This document shows positions 1 to 8,237 of a stretch of 64,000 nt of DNA, piece by piece; position 1 is the first letter of the stretch, and each line of letters starts with the position of its first letter. Location: assembly GCA_024233005.1 (NCBI GenBank), contig JACKQE010000010.1, forward strand, positions 1 to 64,000, written 5' to 3'. This stretch comes from Akkermansiaceae bacterium. Lineage in GTDB: Bacteria > Verrucomicrobiota > Verrucomicrobiia > Verrucomicrobiales > DEV007. The notes beneath the pieces are model-generated. The model was given only the letters and a program-made list of their open reading frames with translations, did no database searches and was not told the DNA's origin. A program made the position numbers and the translations under genes.

Positions 1-27
1 GAATGGTGGCCTTGGGCCGGCCTCGGG

Positions 28-1725
28 TCACATCTCTTCGTAAATCCGCTTGCCGACTTCAGCCACCGCCCGGCCCGACTCCGCCTCATCATGGATGACG
101 TGGTCTGCTCCGAGGGCTTGGAGACGGGCGACATCGGAACCGAAACGAGCGCGGGCGATCACGGTGACCTTGGGATAGCGCTCCCGGATATGGTGCAGCC
201 CGGCCGCCACGACCGGGGAATCGGTGAATGTGAAGGCCACCAGGCGTGCCCGGTCCAGTCCTGCCAACTCCCAGGTGACCTCGTCGGCGGCATCGGCAAA
301 CAGCACCGCGTGTCCCTCGGCTTTGAGTCTTTTCACGGTCTCGGCATTCAGCTCAATGATCAGTCGCGGGACCCCGAGGTCCCGCAGCGCCGCATCCAAC
401 TGCCGTCCGACCGGGCCGAAGCCACACAAGACCGCGTGATCCCGCAGATCGGTGATGCGGTGCCGGGCTTCCGCGGGAATGGGATGGGCGGCGCTGTGTT
501 TCCGGCGATCAGACCGATCGAGGCGCGCTCCCCAGATCGCGGCCCAGCGAATGGCGGCCGGAACCAACCCCATCGAGAGAGCGCTGCCGGCCACCAGCAC
601 CTGGTGAAAGGCACTGCTCCAGAGGCTGGCTCCCTCCGCTTTCTGGAGGAGCAGGAGCGAGAACTCGCCGGCACTGGCCAGACCTGCCGCTCCCACGAGG
701 GCCGGGCCGGAAGAGAGGCCCACCCATTTGCCGGTCACGGTGATGACGGTGGTTTTTAACACCAGCAAGGCCAAGGCAAGGGTGATGATCTGCCACCCAT
801 ACTGAAACGCCGTATCCAATTGGATCGTCAAGCCGATGGACACAAAGAAAAGGGTCAGAAAGAGGTCTTTGAGGCGTTCGATCTCGGCGAGAATCCGGTG
901 TTTGAAAATTGATTCACTCACTGCCAACCCGGCGACGAAGGCTCCCAGGGCCAGGCTCAGGCCAAGCAGGCCCGCCAGGAAAGCCAGCCCGACGAGAAGA
1001 CCCACGACCGCGAGCGTGAACAATTCCCGGCTGCGGGACATGGCCACGCCATGCAGGATCCGGGGGATGCCCCAGGTGGACAATGCCCAGGCCACCGCGA
1101 CAAAGCCACCGCCTTTCAAAAGGAGGTTCCCCAAGGCCGCCGCCAGACTGACGCTACCGGTCCCCGGAGTAAGCAGGATCGGCAGGATCAACAGAAAAAG
1201 AATCACAAAGAGATCCTGAAAAATGGCCACCGCGAGGGCGAAACGGGCTCCCGGGCTGGCCGCGAGTCCCTGATCGTGGAATGATTTGATGCTCACCGCG
1301 GTGGAACTCATGGCCATGGCGACGGCGGCGACGATCACCGCTTGAAGGCCACAGCCCGCCCACCAAGCGGCCATCCCTGCCAATAAAGCGCATCCGCCCA
1401 TCTGGAGCCCGCCCCCGACCAAGGACCAGCGGCGGAGGTATTTCAGATCGCGGAGGGAAAACTCGAGTCCAACGGTGAACATGAGGAGGATCACCCCAAA
1501 GTCCGCCATCGCCGTGAGCTGATGCCCCGCGTCCTCGCCCAGCATCCCGAGGGCCGGGCTGTTGGCAATGGCCACCCCGCAAAGGAAGTAGCCCACGAGG
1601 AGGGATTGACGGAAACGGACCAGCAACAGGGAGACCAGAACGACCCCGAGGAGCATGATCGCCAGCAGCGCAAACAACGGCGGGACGGAGCCGTCTCCTG
1701 CCGCTAGAAAAGGAATCCAAGCCAT
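28..1725 (-). CDS. CPA2 family monovalent cation:proton antiporter with TrkA-N domain
   Basis: Inner-membrane K+/Na+:H+ exchanger of the KefB/YbaL type, about 565 residues. The first 390 or so residues are a chain of hydrophobic helices, with the family-typical stretch 'FTVGLEFSLRDLK' near the N-terminus. After a charged linker comes a cytoplasmic Rossmann domain starting 'HAVLCGFGPVGRQL', the nucleotide-binding TrkA-N/RCK domain that gates such transporters. The protein stops right after this domain, so no TrkA-C domain is present. A GTG directly precedes the ATG I chose; either could be used. It is the leftmost gene, and no KefF/KefG-type ancillary subunit lies next to it, so the transported ion and any glutathione gating cannot be told. 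Confidence 0.9.
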   Translation of the reverse strand: MAWIPFLAAGDGSVPPLFALLAIMLLGVVLVSLLLVRFRQSLLVGYFLCGVAIANSPALGMLGEDAGHQLTAMADFGVILLMFTVGLEFSLRDLKYLRRWSLVGGGLQMGGCALLAGMAAWWAGCGLQAVIVAAVAMAMSSTAVSIKSFHDQGLAASPGARFALAVAIFQDLFVILFLLILPILLTPGTGSVSLAAALGNLLLKGGGFVAVAWALSTWGIPRILHGVAMSRSRELFTLAVVGLLVGLAFLAGLLGLSLALGAFVAGLAVSESIFKHRILAEIERLKDLFLTLFFVSIGLTIQLDTAFQYGWQIITLALALLVLKTTVITVTGKWVGLSSGPALVGAAGLASAGEFSLLLLQKAEGASLWSSAFHQVLVAGSALSMGLVPAAIRWAAIWGARLDRSDRRKHSAAHPIPAEARHRITDLRDHAVLCGFGPVGRQLDAALRDLGVPRLIIELNAETVKRLKAEGHAVLFADAADEVTWELAGLDRARLVAFTFTDSPVVAAGLHHIRERYPKVTVIARARFGSDVARLQALGADHVIHDEAESGRAVAEVGKRIYEEM

Positions 1726-1800
1726 CACGGAGCTTCACTGGTGGATGCATTTTGCCTTCCGCTCAAATGAATCCGGCGAAAAAGGGACCGACAGGTTGCG

Positions 1801-1839
1801 AAAAAAAAGCGGAACCCCCCTCGTCGGGGAGGTTCCGCT
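1801..1839 (-). terminator. Rho-independent terminator of the thioredoxin gene
   Basis: A perfect 9-bp stem (AGCGGAACC/GGTTCCGCT) is extended by CCCC/GGGG with one bulged base. Read on the minus strand it is followed by eight T. It lies about 30 bp past the stop of the thioredoxin gene and before the antiporter gene, so it should separate the two minus-strand units. Confidence 0.85.
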
Positions 1840-1869
1840 GGATCCGGACCAAGGTTCGCGGGGCTCCGG

Positions 1870-2379
1870 TTACGGCTTCACCGCAGCCTTCCATTTGGCG
1901 AGGGCTCCCTTGGGATCCCCGGAGACATCACCGCGACCGTTTTCGGTGATGGTGGAGCCATCGGGTGCCAGAATGACCAGTTTGGGGATGCCGCTGACGG
2001 AGTATTTTTCCATCAGGGCCTTGCCATCATCCGAGCGCACCCCGTCAAGGTTGAGCCATTTCATGTTTTCACTCCGGATGTACTCCTTCTTTTCCTTTTC
2101 GGAATTGTCACTACTGACGAAGACGATCTCGAACTCTTTTTCGTTCTCATCCCGGAAGGTTACCAGGGAAGGGGTGAAGGCGCGGCAGGGCGGACACCAG
2201 TGGGCTGAGAAGTAGAGGCCGACAATTTTTCCATTGAGGGCTTCGGACGTGCTCACGGTTTTCCCTTTGGAGTCCTTGAGCTTGGATGGCAGGATCCCGA
2301 GGATGCCTTTGGCATCTTCGGCGGAAACCATGCCGGAAAGGCAAATCACGGTAGTAAGAGCGAAGAGGAGTTTTTTCAT
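1870..2379 (-). CDS. Secreted thioredoxin-like (nucleoredoxin/TlpA-type) protein
   Basis: Periplasmic thiol-disulfide protein of about 169 residues. A Sec signal peptide (MKKLLFALTTVICLSGMVSA) precedes a thioredoxin fold with the active-site motif WCPPC (Cys62, Cys65), followed by the 'FVSSDNSEKE' segment common in nucleoredoxin/TryX-like proteins and the cis-proline loop 'GIPKLV'. The frame is open further upstream, but the ATG at the signal peptide is clearly the biological start. A role in reducing apocytochrome cysteines or in general periplasmic redox is plausible, given the c-type cytochromes elsewhere in the window; that is inference. It is transcribed alone, divergently from the DUF1080 gene. 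Confidence 0.9.
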   Translation of the reverse strand: MKKLLFALTTVICLSGMVSAEDAKGILGILPSKLKDSKGKTVSTSEALNGKIVGLYFSAHWCPPCRAFTPSLVTFRDENEKEFEIVFVSSDNSEKEKKEYIRSENMKWLNLDGVRSDDGKALMEKYSVSGIPKLVILAPDGSTITENGRGDVSGDPKGALAKWKAAVKP

Positions 2380-2588
2380 GGTGACGAACAGTGGGTTGAA
2401 TATCACAATTAGCACCTCCGGCTCAAATTTGGAAGAACAGAATCCCAGAAAGCGCCAGGAGATGCCGGAAATCTGGATTGAAATTGGCTTGGCGCAGACC
2501 ACTTCCCGTGGCATGCTGCATTTCCCCCGGACGTGCCGGAAACACTGGTACGGTGGGGGCTATTGAGCTCAAGCCAACCCCAGACACC

Positions 2589-3419
2589 ATGAAATCCACC
2601 CTTTTGTTTGTCCCGGCCTTGTGCCTCGCCGCCCTGACTGCCGGGAGCGTCACGGCTGAGGATGCCAAGCCGAAGCCTCATCCCACCGGATACACTGACA
2701 CTCCCTTCCTTCCCGGAGACAAATGGCGTGTCCATGACGACACCCGTCCTCGTCCCGAAGTGGTCACCCCGGGGACCACGGCCTCGGAAGCGCCTTCCGA
2801 CGCCATCGTGCTTTTTGGAGGCAAAGATCTCTCCGAATGGACCACCGAGGATGGCAAAAAACCCGCCGGTTGGACGGTCAAGGACGGGTATTTCGAAGTC
2901 CCGCCGAAAGGCGAGGGCAGTGGCACCATCGCGACCAAGCGGACTTTCGGGGACATGCAACTCCACATCGAATGGCGCTCACCGGCCGAAGTGAAGGGGG
3001 ACTCGCAAGGGCGGGGCAACAGCGGCATTTTCATCATGGAGAACTATGAACTCCAGGTGCTGGATTCCTATGACAACAAGTCCTATGCCGACGGGCAGGC
3101 TTCCGCCTTGTATGGCTGGAAGCCCCCGTTGGTCAATGCCTGCCGGAAACCGGGAGAATGGCAGACGTATGAGGTGATTTTTGAAGCCCCCCGCTGGGAT
3201 GAGCAGGGAAAACAGATCAAAAAAGCCTACATCACGGTGATCCACAACGGCGTGGTGACGCAAAACCACATGGAATACCTCGGTGGAACCGGACACAAGA
3301 AAGTGGCCCAGTACCACCAGCATCCTGACAAGATGCGCCTCAAGTTGCAGGATCACGGGAATCCCGTGGGGTTCCGCAATATTTGGGTGCGCGAGTTGAA
3401 TCTGGCTTCCCAGGACTGA
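2589..3419 (+). CDS. DUF1080 protein, 3-keto-disaccharide hydrolase-like
   Basis: Secreted protein of about 276 residues with a signal peptide (MKSTLLFVPALCLAALTAGS) and a DUF1080 concanavalin-like fold: 'VLFGGKDLSEWTTEDGK', then 'MQLHIEWRSP', 'GNSGIFIMENYELQVLDSY', and the closing 'IWVREL'. The family is strongly expanded in Verrucomicrobiota and Planctomycetota, and members hydrolyse 3-keto-glucosides. The longer open frame begins at 2478, but the signal peptide fixes the ATG at 2589. The 209-bp gap to the divergent thioredoxin gene must hold both promoters; I see no clear -35/-10 pair there. EboE follows 33 bp downstream on the same strand. Confidence 0.9.
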   Translation: MKSTLLFVPALCLAALTAGSVTAEDAKPKPHPTGYTDTPFLPGDKWRVHDDTRPRPEVVTPGTTASEAPSDAIVLFGGKDLSEWTTEDGKKPAGWTVKDGYFEVPPKGEGSGTIATKRTFGDMQLHIEWRSPAEVKGDSQGRGNSGIFIMENYELQVLDSYDNKSYADGQASALYGWKPPLVNACRKPGEWQTYEVIFEAPRWDEQGKQIKKAYITVIHNGVVTQNHMEYLGGTGHKKVAQYHQHPDKMRLKLQDHGNPVGFRNIWVRELNLASQD

Positions 3420-3452
3420 GATCGGCTGCTGCCATCCTCTGCCCCGTCTCCC

Positions 3453-4622
3453 ATGGAAATCCGCCCCGGTATTCATCTCGGTTATTGCACCAACATTCAC
3501 CGGGGGGAGACTTGGGCGGAGACCTTTTCCGCGTTGGATCGTCACACCATGGAGGTGCGGGAGCGGGTCACGGAGCCGGGCGAACCCTATGGGATCGGTC
3601 TCCGGCTCAGTGCCCGGGCGGCCGAGGAATTGGCCGGAGATTCCGCCGCCCTCAGTGACTTCAGGTTCTGGCTCGATACCAACAATTGCTACCTTTACAC
3701 GATCAATGGATTTCCCTACGGCACGTTCCACGGATCCCGGGTCAAGGAGCAGGTCTACCTGCCGGACTGGTCATCTCCGGAACGCCTGGCCTACACCAAC
3801 CGGCTTTTTGAACTCCTCATCGGGTTGGCGCCTGAGGGGATGCCGCTGAGCGTCAGCACCTTGCCCGGTTCGTTCAAGGAGTTCATTGCCGCCGAGCCGG
3901 AACGTCGGCCGGAAATCCTGAAAAATCTCCGAGCCTGTTCGGACCACCTGGATCACCTGGGAGACCGCTTCGGGCGCGACCTGCATCTGGGGCTGGAACC
4001 CGAGCCGTTGGGGTATTTTGAAACCACTCCGGAAACCGTTGCCTTCTTCGGGCAGCTGCTCGACGGCGAGAGCGGATCCCGTCAGGAGCGGATTCTGCAG
4101 AACATCGGAGTCAATTACGACACCTGCCATCTGGCTTTGGAATACGAGGAACCCGAGGAGGCTCTGGGGCGGTTGGTCGATGCCGGAATCCGGCTCAGCA
4201 AAATCCACCTCAGCTCCGCTCTGCGGGCCACTCCCACGGCTTCCGCCCGTCACCGGCTGGCCTCTTTCGCAGACGATGTCTACCTGCACCAAGTCATCGT
4301 TCGGCAGGGGGAAGCGGTGGTTCGCCGCTTCAAAGATCTTCCCGAGGCTTTGCAGTGGGCCGACAGTGCGCCAGACCCGGGGGAGGAATGGCGCATTCAC
4401 TTTCACATTCCTCTCCATGCCGACCCTGCCGAGCCTGATTTTGGGGACACCCGGGACCACCTTCTTGGCACCTGGCGTTTCCTCGAAAACCATCCCGGGC
4501 TGTGTTCCCATTTTGAAATGGAGACCTACACCTGGGAAGTGCTGCCGGAATCGCTGCGCAGTGGATCGGTGGTCGACCAACTGGTGCGGGAGTATGAATG
4601 GTGCCGCCGCGAGTGGCCATGA
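3453..4622 (+). CDS. eboE: EboE-like TIM-barrel protein (metabolite traffic protein)
   Basis: About 389 residues with the look of the xylose-isomerase-like TIM barrel called EboE: the opening 'IHLGYCTNIHRGETW', then 'NGFPYGTFHG..VKEQVYLPDW' and 'INYDTCHLALEYE'. In cyanobacteria and algae, EboE is one of six ebo genes implicated in moving scytonemin precursors or other metabolites to the periplasm; its own reaction is not known. The stop codon overlaps the start of the UbiA-like gene by ATGA, which fits an ebo pair. EboA, B, D and F are not in the window. The start is the ATG in 'CCCGTCTCCCATG', a pyrimidine-rich leader without a Shine-Dalgarno. Confidence 0.8.
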   Translation: MEIRPGIHLGYCTNIHRGETWAETFSALDRHTMEVRERVTEPGEPYGIGLRLSARAAEELAGDSAALSDFRFWLDTNNCYLYTINGFPYGTFHGSRVKEQVYLPDWSSPERLAYTNRLFELLIGLAPEGMPLSVSTLPGSFKEFIAAEPERRPEILKNLRACSDHLDHLGDRFGRDLHLGLEPEPLGYFETTPETVAFFGQLLDGESGSRQERILQNIGVNYDTCHLALEYEEPEEALGRLVDAGIRLSKIHLSSALRATPTASARHRLASFADDVYLHQVIVRQGEAVVRRFKDLPEALQWADSAPDPGEEWRIHFHIPLHADPAEPDFGDTRDHLLGTWRFLENHPGLCSHFEMETYTWEVLPESLRSGSVVDQLVREYEWCRREWP

Positions 4623-5497
4623 ACCAAGGATTGTTGCGGACCTGGCTCATCCTTGGACGGGTTTCCAACCTGCCCACCGTGTGGGCCAATGGAACGGCGG
4701 GCTGGCTCCTCGCAGGGGGAGGTTGGACTGCCGGGCTGGGATGGACGTTGCTGGGACTCAGCCTGCTCTACATCGCAGGGATGACTCTGAACGATGCCTG
4801 TGATGCCGATTGGGACCGGATCCACGCTCCAGACCGTCCCATCCCGAGCGGGACCATCTCCCGCCGGGCGGTATGGCTGACCGGACTGGTTCAAATGGGG
4901 GCTGGAGCCGCTCTGCTGGGCTTTGGCACCCGGAGTGCACCCCCGTTGATCCTGGCCTTGATGCTGGCCATCCTCTGGTACGATGTTTCCCACAAGCGAA
5001 ATGCCGCCGCTCCCTGGGTGATGGGTCTCTGCCGGTTTTTGATTTATCCTTTGGCCGCCTCGGCGGCTGGCTGGACTTGGAAGGACCCTCAGTTGGCCGG
5101 AGGCAGCGGGGTGGTGCCGTTGGTTTTATTTGCGCTCGGCCTCTATGCCTATGTGGTCGCTTTGACCTACACGGCGAAAGCGGAACGGGCGGTGGCCAGC
5201 GATCCAGCCGGCCGGGGACCGCTTCTGGTCTGGTTGTTGTTGGCGGTCCCCGGGGGGATCAATCTCTTTGTCGGGCCTTGGTGGGCCGGATTGCCGCTTT
5301 TGGGGTGGCTCCTCTTTGCCCGGGCCCTGCGTCAGCAGCGTCGCATTGACATCGGAAGGCTGGTCGGTTTGCTGTTGGCCGGGATGGTCTTGGTCGACCT
5401 GATGGCGGTTTGCCTGGTCGTCGGCGCCACTGGCCTTGTCCTGATCGCTCTGGTGCCGCTGAATCTCGCCCTGCAGCGCCTCATTCCAGCGACCTGA
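4619..5497 (+). CDS. eboC: EboC-like UbiA-family prenyltransferase
   Basis: Integral membrane protein of about 292 residues with eight or nine hydrophobic helices. It carries the UbiA hallmark 'NDACDADWDRIHAPDRPIPSG', whose aspartates bind Mg2+-diphosphate, and a second Asp-containing site 'YDVSHKRN'. UbiA proteins transfer prenyl chains onto aromatic acceptors; the EboC branch lies in ebo clusters and its substrate is unknown. The ATG at 4619 overlaps the eboE stop (ATGA), implying translational coupling. A longer frame opens at 4598, but the overlap start is preferred. It converges with the heme protein gene, with only 6 bp between the stops. Confidence 0.8.
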   Translation: MNQGLLRTWLILGRVSNLPTVWANGTAGWLLAGGGWTAGLGWTLLGLSLLYIAGMTLNDACDADWDRIHAPDRPIPSGTISRRAVWLTGLVQMGAGAALLGFGTRSAPPLILALMLAILWYDVSHKRNAAAPWVMGLCRFLIYPLAASAAGWTWKDPQLAGGSGVVPLVLFALGLYAYVVALTYTAKAERAVASDPAGRGPLLVWLLLAVPGGINLFVGPWWAGLPLLGWLLFARALRQQRRIDIGRLVGLLLAGMVLVDLMAVCLVVGATGLVLIALVPLNLALQRLIPAT

Positions 5498-5503
5498 AAC
5501 CAA

Positions 5504-6790
5504 CTACCAGGTGGCTGGCAAGCCGGGCAGGGTCTCTTTGAGAATGCCGTGCAGCGTCTGTTTTTCAATGGCGGAGAGATAGGAGTAGGCGGGATTGGGG
5601 GTCTTCGTGTCGAGGGCCTGACCAAGCCGGAGATAAACGCCTTGTTTGAAAAGGTCCGGCAAGCCTTGAAAGACATTGCTGTAAATCATGTAACTGCACC
5701 GGTTTTTGAAAAGGCGGGTTTTTAGATCGAAATCCTTCAACGATAAACCGTTGCGGGTTTCCTTGCGGGTGGCGAGGAACTGTTCCTTGAACACAGGATC
5801 ACCCTCGACGCCGCCTTTGGGAAGCGGCACTTCGTCGGCGAAAAGCAGATAGCGGATCAAAATGTCGGCCTGGGCTTCCAGCTCGCGGCGGTGGGGGGGG
5901 CGGAACTTGCCTCCTCCTTCCTCCAAAAGGGTCCGCGCCCGATAGGAGGCTTCCACGACCCGGTCAACAAAGCCTGCCTGATGCTCGTGGAGCAAATGGG
6001 CCAGGATGTCACTCGTGGCCACGGGATACAGGGAGACATCAAAGCGCTGGCCGGGTTCGTTGGGTAGGGTGGTCAGTTTGCCCTCATCATACTGTCCAAT
6101 GAGGTTGCCCCAGTGTTCCTTGATTCCGCTTTGTCCGGTGACATGCCATCCCCCGAAGCGCTCACTGAAAGGGATGCCGTGCCCGGTTTGTTCAAGCCGA
6201 AAGGCCTTGAGGCTACCCCCGGTGGGGCCCGGGACGACCGATTTGATGACAATGCCCGGGACTTTTCCGGTGTCATCGCCGGCGTGGCAATTCATGCACC
6301 GGTTGGAGCGCTCCACGGTCGGAGGGGCACCGGAACGCGGCAGGTCAAAAATGTAAAAAATGCCCCCCAACTCCGGATCAAGAGAGACAATTTCGATGCG
6401 ACCGCCGGGAATGTATCCCAGATAGATTTCTTCATTGAAATAGAGGGCCCGGGGATTGCGGGGGGAAATGAACCGGAGTTGCAGGCTCGTGGTGGAGAAG
6501 ACCCACATCTGGGAGGCTGTGGGAATTTTGAGGTGCTTTAGGAGGCTGATGACACAGTTCTTTTCGGAACTGTAATCCAACGGCAACCGGCCGGCTTCCA
6601 GATCGGCTTTGATCCTGGTGAACGGATCATTCAAGGGGCGGGTCCAATAGGCGTGCTCCGGAGCCTTCAGATCGGCATAGTTGCTGACCCGCTCCTGGGC
6701 TTCGGCCCGCTCGCCGCCCATACCCAATGCCGCGGTCGCTGTCAAAAGCAGAACGAGTCGGGGGATTTTTCTGGCGCGAGCGGTTGCCAT
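5504..6790 (-). CDS. Secreted protein with one CXXCH heme-c motif, unknown function
   Basis: About 428 residues with an N-terminal signal peptide (RLVLLLTATAALG). The only heme-binding motif is CMNCH at residues 165-169. Further on is 'FSERFGGWHVTGQSG..HWGN', resembling the 'ERWGGWYVTG..HxGN' motif I recall from a group of uncharacterised cytochrome-like proteins in Bacteroidota, Planctomycetota and Verrucomicrobiota. The rest matches no enzyme I recognise. It should sit in the periplasm and need the System II maturation proteins. It is divergent from rsmH with 96 bp between starts. Function is unknown; electron transfer or redox sensing is only a guess. Confidence 0.75.
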   Translation of the reverse strand: MATARARKIPRLVLLLTATAALGMGGERAEAQERVSNYADLKAPEHAYWTRPLNDPFTRIKADLEAGRLPLDYSSEKNCVISLLKHLKIPTASQMWVFSTTSLQLRFISPRNPRALYFNEEIYLGYIPGGRIEIVSLDPELGGIFYIFDLPRSGAPPTVERSNRCMNCHAGDDTGKVPGIVIKSVVPGPTGGSLKAFRLEQTGHGIPFSERFGGWHVTGQSGIKEHWGNLIGQYDEGKLTTLPNEPGQRFDVSLYPVATSDILAHLLHEHQAGFVDRVVEASYRARTLLEEGGGKFRPPHRRELEAQADILIRYLLFADEVPLPKGGVEGDPVFKEQFLATRKETRNGLSLKDFDLKTRLFKNRCSYMIYSNVFQGLPDLFKQGVYLRLGQALDTKTPNPAYSYLSAIEKQTLHGILKETLPGLPATW

Positions 6791-6886
6791 GGGGGACTCT
6801 TACGATCGTCATAAAACCGGGGAAGGCAACCCGCAGACTGCGCCGAGGTTGCGCCACTCCCTTTCCTGACCAGCCCCTGTCCCCCC

Positions 6887-7957
6887 ATGAACGGGAATCC
6901 AGACCCTGAAGACAGCCCGATTTCTCCGTCTCCGCATCGTCGTCGGCCACGCTATGGAGGGAAAAATCCCCGGCGCTATGATCAAAAATACAAAGAATTG
7001 AACCCGGAAAAATATCCGGACACTGTCGCCAAGGTCATTGCTTCCGGAAAAACTCCGGCCGGGAGCCATTTGCCGATCATGGTGGCGGAAATTCTCGAAG
7101 CGCTGGATCCGCAACCGGGCCAAACGGGGGTTGATGCGACCTTGGGCTACGGAGGCCATGCCCGGGCGCTCCTCGCCAGAATCGTCCCGGGAGGCCGTCT
7201 CTACGGATTCGATGCCGATCCCCTGGAACTGCCAAAAACAGCCGCCCGACTCAAGTCCGCCGGGTATGGTGAGGATGTCTTCACTCCGGTGCTGAGGAAT
7301 CATGCCGGTCTAGCCTCCTTTCTGGCCCAGACAGAGGCTGCCGGAGGGGTGGACTTCGTTCTCGCGGATCTGGGATGTTCCTCCATGCAGTATGACGAGC
7401 CGGGAAGGGGATTCAGCTACAAGCATGACGGGCCCCTGGACATGCGGTGGAATCCTTCCCGGGGACTGCCGGCCTCCACTTGGATCGAGAAATGCCCCGT
7501 GGAGCGGCTCGAGCAGGTTTTGTTGGACAATAGTGACGAACCTCTTGCCGGTGTCCTCGCCCGTTCCTTGGCCGGAGGCCGCTTTGAAACGACCCATGCC
7601 CTGGCCGGGGCCATTCGCAGGCTGCTCAAGGACAAGCTGGATTCGGAAGAATTGGAGCGAACGCTCAAGAGGGTTTTTCAGGCCGTAAGGATCAGCGTGA
7701 ATGATGAATTCTCCTCTCTGGAGTCCCTGTTGCGAATCCTGCCGGATTGTTTGGTCCCGGGAGGGAGAGTGGCAATCCTCACCTTTCATTCCGGCGAAGA
7801 TCGTCGGGTCAAGAAAGCATTCCAGGCAGGCCTGGTGGCAAAGGCCTACCGAGCCATCTCGCGGGATCCTTTGCGGGCGGGGAGTGTCGAGCGCCACGCC
7901 AACCCCAGGGCGATCCCGGCAAAATTGCGCTGGGCAGAAAAAAGTCGGGGCGAGTGA
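6887..7957 (+). CDS. rsmH: 16S rRNA (cytosine1402-N4)-methyltransferase RsmH
   Basis: Class I SAM-dependent methyltransferase that modifies C1402 in the 30S decoding centre. Family motifs are clear: 'HLPIMVAEILEAL', SAM-binding 'GVDATLGYGGHARALL', 'LGCSSMQYDEPGRGFSY', 'DMRW', and the C-terminal 'ILTFHSGEDRRVKKAF'. At 356 residues it is longer than the usual 310-320 because of a basic N-terminal extension of about 50 residues rich in Arg, Pro and Tyr. In most bacteria rsmH is in the division/cell-wall cluster with mraZ, ftsL and ftsI; here it stands alone. The start follows a run of C without a Shine-Dalgarno. Confidence 0.95.
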   Translation: MNGNPDPEDSPISPSPHRRRPRYGGKNPRRYDQKYKELNPEKYPDTVAKVIASGKTPAGSHLPIMVAEILEALDPQPGQTGVDATLGYGGHARALLARIVPGGRLYGFDADPLELPKTAARLKSAGYGEDVFTPVLRNHAGLASFLAQTEAAGGVDFVLADLGCSSMQYDEPGRGFSYKHDGPLDMRWNPSRGLPASTWIEKCPVERLEQVLLDNSDEPLAGVLARSLAGGRFETTHALAGAIRRLLKDKLDSEELERTLKRVFQAVRISVNDEFSSLESLLRILPDCLVPGGRVAILTFHSGEDRRVKKAFQAGLVAKAYRAISRDPLRAGSVERHANPRAIPAKLRWAEKSRGE

Positions 7958-8047
7958 GTGATTGGGGACAGGTTCCTTTGCCTTTGTTAAATATTGATAC
8001 TAAAAGATCTGAGACTGTTTCCTTAAAAGTGTCTAACAAATATTAAC

Positions 8048-8064
8048 TTGGCATGATCCTTGCA
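8048..8064 (+). promoter_or_regulatory. Sigma-54 (RpoN) promoter
   Basis: TTGGCATGATCCTTGCA fits the RpoN consensus TGGCACG-N4-TTGCA closely, with the obligatory GG and GC doublets exactly ten bases apart. It lies in a locally AT-rich 280-bp intergenic region. Transcription would start near 8075, giving a 5' leader of about 160 nt before the beta-barrel gene. A sigma-54 promoter needs an enhancer-binding ATPase; none is encoded in this window. Confidence 0.75.
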
Positions 8065-8237
8065 CTTGAAAAAAATCCTTGTGAAAAGAGAAATGCTCGC
8101 CAAAATGGCGCGGTCATTGAAGCGAGCTTGATCAGGTGCTTTATGGAAAGATGTTTTCGGTTGCCGGAAACGGTTCCGTGAAGCCTGAGCAGCCTCAACA
8201 ACGAACAACCAAAAATCAGAACTCAAGCTAGAACCTT

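Noticed and set aside
8075..8237. Riboswitch in the long porin leader
   Set aside because: I could not recognise any known riboswitch core; only the leader length is notable.
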